In this document: piece after piece, positions 33,596 to 37,251 of the stretch
Layout of the letters: each line of letters starts with the position of its first letter
Position numbering within the stretch: position 1 is the stretch's first letter
Source of the DNA: Desulfoscipio geothermicus
GTDB lineage: Bacteria > Bacillota > Desulfotomaculia > Desulfotomaculales > Desulfallaceae
Length of the DNA: 37,251 bases
Assembly: GCA_016841205.1 (NCBI GenBank)
Contig: JAENZP010000021.1
Location: forward strand, 1-37,251
Reading direction: 5' to 3'
Program-made: the position numbers and the translations under genes
Notes under the pieces: generated by a model
The model's input: only the letters and a program-made list of their open reading frames with translations
What the model was told of the DNA's origin: nothing
Databases searched by the model: none

Positions 33596-35899
33596 TTATC
33601 CATCATTGTCAGCGTTGTTTGGTTGGTAACTCCCGTGATTCATTCTAAAAAGATTAACCACCGGTTGCTCTTTATTATCATTATCGGGGTCAGCTATACT
33701 ATTTTCTACAGTATCTTTTTCCGGTTCGATTAAACTGTCGGGCCCGTGCTCATCACATATTTTAGTTGGCACCCGCTGATCATAATCTTCTGTTAAAGGC
33801 GATGTATCCGACGTCTTTAAAAATACCCGGGTAATTCTTTCCGGGCAATACTCGTTAGGTAGTAACCCTGAGGTGGCGCACACTTCAACCAATACATGCG
33901 TATCATCGTATTTGGTCGGTGCGGTGCCGGACTCAAAAAGATCAGTTACCATATCTTGCGGTGGTGTATTAGGACCTGGTAAAAGCCCCGATTTGCTATC
34001 CACGGTGACCGATTTCAGGCCTTCCGGTTTGGTAAAATCATGGGACGGAATCCCTTGGTGCGCCTGACTCATAACTTCTCGCCATATTTTAGCGGGATAG
34101 GTGCCGCCGTAACTTTGGGGCATTTTTACGGGAATGTCGTATCCTATCCAGACCACCCCTACCAGATCCGGCGTATAGCCTGAAAACCATATATCCTTGC
34201 CCTCGTCGGTAGTGCCAGTTTTACCGGCTGCTGGGCGCCCGATCTGCGCACCGGTGCCTGTACCGGATTGCATAACAGATTTCATCATGTCGGTCATTAG
34301 ATAAGCTGTGGTTTCCTTCATAACCCTGCGGGGTGCAGGTTCTGCTTCATATAAGGAAGTGCCGTCGTAGTCTTCCACTCGTAAAATAGAGACAGGACTG
34401 TTATAAATACCATGGTTGTCAAAGGCAGCATAGGCGGCCGTTAATTCCAGCGGGGTTACACCATGCGTTAAACCACCCAGCGCTATGGCAGGTCCCGTGG
34501 GGTCTATATCAATGCCCATTCGGGCGGCAAACTTGATAGCGTTGGAAATTTGCACGTGATCCATAAGAAGCTTTACCGCCACAATATTTACCGAATGAGT
34601 TAGGGCGGTGCGCAGGGTAGTTAAGCCCCGGTAAACGCCATCAGCGTTGCGTGGTGAATAGTTGTCGTAATTGTGATAAGTAACCGGTGCATCGTCAATG
34701 ACACTGGCCGGCCCCATGCCTTTTTGATCAATGGCCGGACCGTAGATTAAAACTGGTTTAATGGCCGAGCCGGGCTGTCTGGGGGACATGGTGGCCCTAT
34801 TTAACGATCTTTGATAAGTATGTTCTCGACCGCCAACCAATGCTTTAACCTCACCGGTTCCGGGATCCATAATCACCATGGCCCCCTGGGGTTGCAGCAC
34901 ACCATTGCTATCCCTTTGGGAAGCCGGAAAATTAGATTGATTGGCCATTGCTTTTTCCGCATAAGTCTGAATTTCTGGGTCAAGGGTGGTATATACTTTT
35001 AGCCCACCTTTAAAAACTTTTTCCTCACCAAACTTCTCCACCAGTTGCTCAGTAATGTTATCTACGAAAAACGGGTAAGGGTAACTGTTAACATTATGAT
35101 TACTGTTTAATTCCAATTTTTCCGCTTTGGCTTGTTGGTAATCCCCTTCATTAATAAAATTATAACGGTACATGTTGTCCAGTACCTGGTTGCGATGGTC
35201 TATAGCCACATCCGGATTTTGATAGGGTGAATAGTTATTGGGTGATCTAATTAGTCCTGCCAGCAGGGCGGCCTGGGCTATAGTCAAATCACCGGTGTTC
35301 TTCCCAAAATAGGTTTGGGCCGCAGCCTGGATGCCGTAAGCTCCTTCGCCAAAATATATACGGTTGAGATACATAGTTAGGATCTCTTCCTTGGAGTATC
35401 TGCTTTCCATTTTAAAAGATAAAATAGCTTCCTGGATCTTTCTTTTAAAAGTCCTTTCTTGATTTAAAAATGATAGCTTAACTAACTGCTGGGTGATGGT
35501 GCTACCGCCCTGTATATTACGTTCCGCCCCTAAAACATGTAATGCGTCGTTAATCGCGGCCCTGGCAATAGCCTCAAATCTAATGCCATGGTGTTGGTAA
35601 AATAAGTGATCCTCAGCAGCTAAGAAAGCATTCTGAACATGCAGTGGCACCTGGCTTAAGGAAACTTGGGTCCGGTTTTCCACACCAATTTGGGTAACTA
35701 ACTGGTCATTGCAATCATATATCCGTGTGGCGCTAGCCGGTATTAAATTTTCTTCATTAAATGCCGGTAAATCCATTATACTTACCAACAGTAGTCCTGC
35801 CGCAGCAAGGGCCGAAATTAACAAAATGTTACCCAATAAAAATATTATTAATCTGGTGGGATTAAGTTTTCTTTTTTTTTGTTTTTTCTTGGCGGTCAA
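33596..35899 (-). CDS. Class A penicillin-binding protein (PBP1A-type)
   Basis: This is a bifunctional peptidoglycan glycosyltransferase and transpeptidase (767 residues). A basic N-terminus (KKKQKKRK) and a membrane anchor (about 15-41) are followed by the GT51 domain with catalytic E96 in AAEDHLFYQHHG, GGSTITQQLVK and the LNRIYFGEGAYG block. The transpeptidase has S378-A-I-K381 as SxxK, SVN, and K560-TGT. The C-terminal tail after about 680 is acidic, Pro-rich and Cys-containing (CATSGLLPNEYCPERI), then low in complexity, and is probably exported. The start is TTG at 35899 with AAGGGGGGG upstream. It is convergent to mutS2, with the shared terminator between them. Confidence 0.95.
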   Translation of the reverse strand: MTAKKKQKKRKLNPTRLIIFLLGNILLISALAAAGLLLVSIMDLPAFNEENLIPASATRIYDCNDQLVTQIGVENRTQVSLSQVPLHVQNAFLAAEDHLFYQHHGIRFEAIARAAINDALHVLGAERNIQGGSTITQQLVKLSFLNQERTFKRKIQEAILSFKMESRYSKEEILTMYLNRIYFGEGAYGIQAAAQTYFGKNTGDLTIAQAALLAGLIRSPNNYSPYQNPDVAIDHRNQVLDNMYRYNFINEGDYQQAKAEKLELNSNHNVNSYPYPFFVDNITEQLVEKFGEEKVFKGGLKVYTTLDPEIQTYAEKAMANQSNFPASQRDSNGVLQPQGAMVIMDPGTGEVKALVGGREHTYQRSLNRATMSPRQPGSAIKPVLIYGPAIDQKGMGPASVIDDAPVTYHNYDNYSPRNADGVYRGLTTLRTALTHSVNIVAVKLLMDHVQISNAIKFAARMGIDIDPTGPAIALGGLTHGVTPLELTAAYAAFDNHGIYNSPVSILRVEDYDGTSLYEAEPAPRRVMKETTAYLMTDMMKSVMQSGTGTGAQIGRPAAGKTGTTDEGKDIWFSGYTPDLVGVVWIGYDIPVKMPQSYGGTYPAKIWREVMSQAHQGIPSHDFTKPEGLKSVTVDSKSGLLPGPNTPPQDMVTDLFESGTAPTKYDDTHVLVEVCATSGLLPNEYCPERITRVFLKTSDTSPLTEDYDQRVPTKICDEHGPDSLIEPEKDTVENSIADPDNDNKEQPVVNLFRMNHGSYQPNNADNDG

Positions 35900-36045
35900 A
35901 TAGATTCCCCCCCTTAGGGAATTTTAGCCCTACTTTATCAAAAGCAATTATACCATACTATGATCAAAAGTATTAGCATAGAAATTACACCTTGTAACCC
36001 ATCTTGCGTATCTGATATAATCTAAAAATTGAGGCAATGGAAAGG
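35900..36045. other. Upstream region of the PBP gene
   Basis: This is an AT-rich spacer with the ribosome binding site of the minus-strand PBP gene near its left end. No other gene is seen. Confidence 0.4.
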
Positions 36046-36212
36046 GGTTCAAACGCCAAAACCTATGAAAGGCAAATATTCAAAGTACTGGATCCAAACA
36101 AGACCACTATTGCATTTAATAGTAAGTGGCTTTCTCCTTTGAATTTCGCTCAGGTAATCGAACTGGCGCTAAGTATACCGTGGCCATAATGTTGGAACGA
36201 GATAAATATTAA
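36046..36212 (+). pseudogene. Fragment of a tyrosyl-tRNA synthetase gene, frameshifted
   Basis: Read from 36046 the sequence gives GSNAKTYERQIFKVLDPNK, then TTIAFNSKWLSPLNFAQVIELA, which matches an internal part of Bacillus-type TyrRS (usually KTYEEQVFKILDP and NSEWL). A one-base loss near 36165 then shifts the frame. The alternate frame continues KYTVAIMLERDKY and ends at a stop, matching TyrRS (KYTVARMLERDDF). The catalytic N-terminus and the rest of the enzyme are absent. It is a relic, probably of a second tyrS copy. Confidence 0.7.
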
Positions 36213-36274
36213 ACTCGTGCAAGGTATGATAATGAAAGCCGGTAAAAGAAAATTTATACGCCTTGTTTAGCTTT

Positions 36275-36300
36275 AACCCGAAAAATTCGGGTTTTTTTTT
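36275..36300 (+). terminator. Intrinsic terminator before yunB
   Basis: AACCCGAA (36275-36282) pairs with TTCGGGTT (36286-36293), and a long run of Ts follows. It ends whatever remains of transcription through the tyrS fragment and shows that the upstream extension of the yunB frame is not coding. Confidence 0.85.
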
Positions 36301-36355
36301 GCGGTTGATCCATATAGATATAACATACTTAGTTGCAAAAGCCGGGGGTGACTTA

Positions 36356-37012
36356 TTGTTTAAAAAAAGGAGGCCTTTTAAAAAAGCACTATTTATCGTA
36401 TCATGTATTTTTCTGATTATGGCAGTAGCTTATTTTCTGGAAATGCGAGTGCGTCCCACGGTTATTTCTATAGCGAAGATTGAAGTAACCCAAATGGCTG
36501 TGAAAGCAATTAATCAGACTGTACAAAAAGAAGTATCCAGCGGTAATTTGGATTATCAGGACTTCATTACTGTGCAGCGGGACTATAACGGGAGAGTGGC
36601 GTTAATGCAGGCGAATACCGTACGAATAAATCGTATGTCCGCTGATATAGCATTGGAAGTGCAAAATGAATTGCAGAGTTTAAAAACGAAACAAGTGTCA
36701 GTGCATACGGGACAATTGCTGGGCAGTTATATTTTTGCCAATAGAGGACCGTGTATTAAAGTTTATATTGAGCCAATGGGTACAGTTAATATAAATATCG
36801 ATGACCGTTTTGAACAGGCCGGTATCAACCAAACCAGGCATAAAATCTATTTGGATTTTACTGCAATGGTGCGGGTAGGAATACCGCCGTTACACAGTAG
36901 CCAGGTTAAAGTTGTGACCACGGTGCCTGTGGCGGAAAGCATTATTGTGGGGGATGTCCCTAACGCTGTAATCAATATGTCGGGGGGGATATTAGGGGTT
37001 GATGGCAAATAA
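36356..37012 (+). CDS. yunB: YunB-like sporulation protein
   Basis: This is a 218-residue membrane-anchored protein related to Bacillus YunB, which is needed for efficient sporulation. A basic start (FKKRRPFKK) and one membrane segment (about residues 9-28) are followed by an extracytoplasmic domain with AVKAINQTVQKEVSSG, DYQDFITVQRDYNGRVALMQANTVRINRM, GQLLGSYIFANRGP, and the end VPVAESIIVGDVPNAVINM. I chose TTG 36356 because GGGGGTG lies six bases upstream; the open frame back to 36263 runs through a terminator. The family knowledge (SigE-controlled, mother cell) is from Bacillus, and I found no clear SigE promoter here. Confidence 0.9.
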   Translation: MFKKRRPFKKALFIVSCIFLIMAVAYFLEMRVRPTVISIAKIEVTQMAVKAINQTVQKEVSSGNLDYQDFITVQRDYNGRVALMQANTVRINRMSADIALEVQNELQSLKTKQVSVHTGQLLGSYIFANRGPCIKVYIEPMGTVNINIDDRFEQAGINQTRHKIYLDFTAMVRVGIPPLHSSQVKVVTTVPVAESIIVGDVPNAVINMSGGILGVDGK

Positions 37013-37076
37013 TGTGTTAACTATGTATAAAATCTCAAAACTAAATTATAATATCCTTATATAGACAAAAGTTTAT

Positions 37077-37105
37077 TTGACAGCGAAGTTTGTAAGTGAT
37101 AATAT
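37077..37105 (+). promoter_or_regulatory. Sigma-A promoter P1 of a probable rRNA operon
   Basis: TTGACA at 37077-37082, 17 bases, and TAATAT at 37100-37105. It is the first of two tandem near-consensus promoters. Confidence 0.75.
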
Positions 37106-37159
37106 CTAAAAAGTCGCTTCGAAACACGAATTGTTAGATTAAAAGGTGATAAAAAAGTA

Positions 37160-37188
37160 TTGACATCAAGATTATAAAGCGATATAAT
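37160..37188 (+). promoter_or_regulatory. Sigma-A promoter P2 of a probable rRNA operon
   Basis: TTGACA at 37160-37165, 17 bases, and TATAAT at 37183-37188, a fully consensus promoter. Two such promoters in tandem followed by an untranslated leader are typical of rRNA operons. Confidence 0.85.
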
Positions 37189-37195
37189 AAAAAAC

Positions 37196-37251
37196 ATCGC
37201 CAATGAGCGACGGGATTTAGTAGGTCCTTGAAAACTAAACAGTGCAAAGAG
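37196..37251 (+). other. Leader, probably of an rRNA operon cut by the window end
   Basis: After P2 the sequence holds a small hairpin (TCGC..GCGA) and the string CCTTGAAAACTAAACAGTG, which is typical of the segment just upstream of 16S rRNA in Firmicutes. The 16S gene itself is not reached. Confidence 0.65.

Noticed and set aside
36263-36355. N-terminal extension of yunB from an ATT- or ATG-like codon at 36263
   Set aside because: The stretch contains a perfect terminator and its T-run, and a ribosome binding site lies just before TTG 36356.
36301-36355. SigE-type promoter upstream of yunB
   Set aside because: CATATA and CATACTTA occur, but the spacing of about seven bases is too short for SigE.
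1-37251. CRISPR array or complete insertion sequence
   Set aside because: No regularly spaced repeats and no transposase with flanking inverted repeats were found.

Overview
The window looks like chromosome from a spore-forming, low-to-mid GC Clostridia species. The Peptococcaceae / Desulfotomaculum-Pelotomaculum lineage is my best guess, from gene content and order and not from any database search. It encodes YtxC-like and YunB-like sporulation proteins, two T-box-controlled tRNA synthetase genes, an infC-rpmI-rplT operon, MutS2, and strong sigma-A promoters. The left 14 kb is accessory in character and rich in metal and redox genes. The right 23 kb is a conserved housekeeping block.

Left part (1-14.9 kb). 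A CheR-type methyltransferase is followed by a receiver-PAS-histidine kinase. Then come a CadA/ZntA-like metal P-type ATPase and a radical SAM protein (both minus strand), a small membrane protein, a DUF3231-like protein, the divergent pair mntH/mntR (manganese uptake and its regulator), and azlC-azlD (branched-chain amino acid export). A C_GCAxxG_C_C redox protein and a group of four genes of the arsenosugar / 'rSAM-selenodomain' type follow: two transferases, a peroxidase-like protein and the radical SAM protein ArsS. Immediately upstream of the ATPase, in frame, lies a heavy-metal-binding (HMA) domain. The first Cys of its CxxC motif is encoded by TGA, and a small stem-loop at a plausible SECIS distance follows. 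This is the most interesting signal in the window, but the domain also lacks a normal in-frame start codon, so decay is a real alternative.

Right part (15-37 kb). The order is ytxC-like, T-box, thrS, promoter and L20-type leader, infC (ATT start), rpmI, rplT, an rRNA methyltransferase (TrmH/SpoU), T-box, pheS, pheT, zapA, then a probable operon of polX, mpg (3-methyladenine glycosylase), a NIF3-like gene, a U32 peptidase and mutS2. Across a strong shared terminator lies a convergent class A penicillin-binding protein. Next come a broken fragment of a tyrosyl-tRNA synthetase gene, yunB, and two tandem consensus promoters with a leader that probably belongs to an rRNA operon beginning just past the window end. 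PolX has lost the Asp-x-Asp of its polymerase site while its PHP phosphoesterase site is intact.

Several intergenic regions hold RNA structure: the two T-boxes, the L20 leader, an unexplained folded element between arsS and ytxC, and a short promoter-to-terminator unit before the pheS T-box. Two gene relics were seen, a tyrS fragment and a possible anti-sigma-like remnant. No CRISPR array, complete insertion sequence, tRNA or rRNA gene was found.
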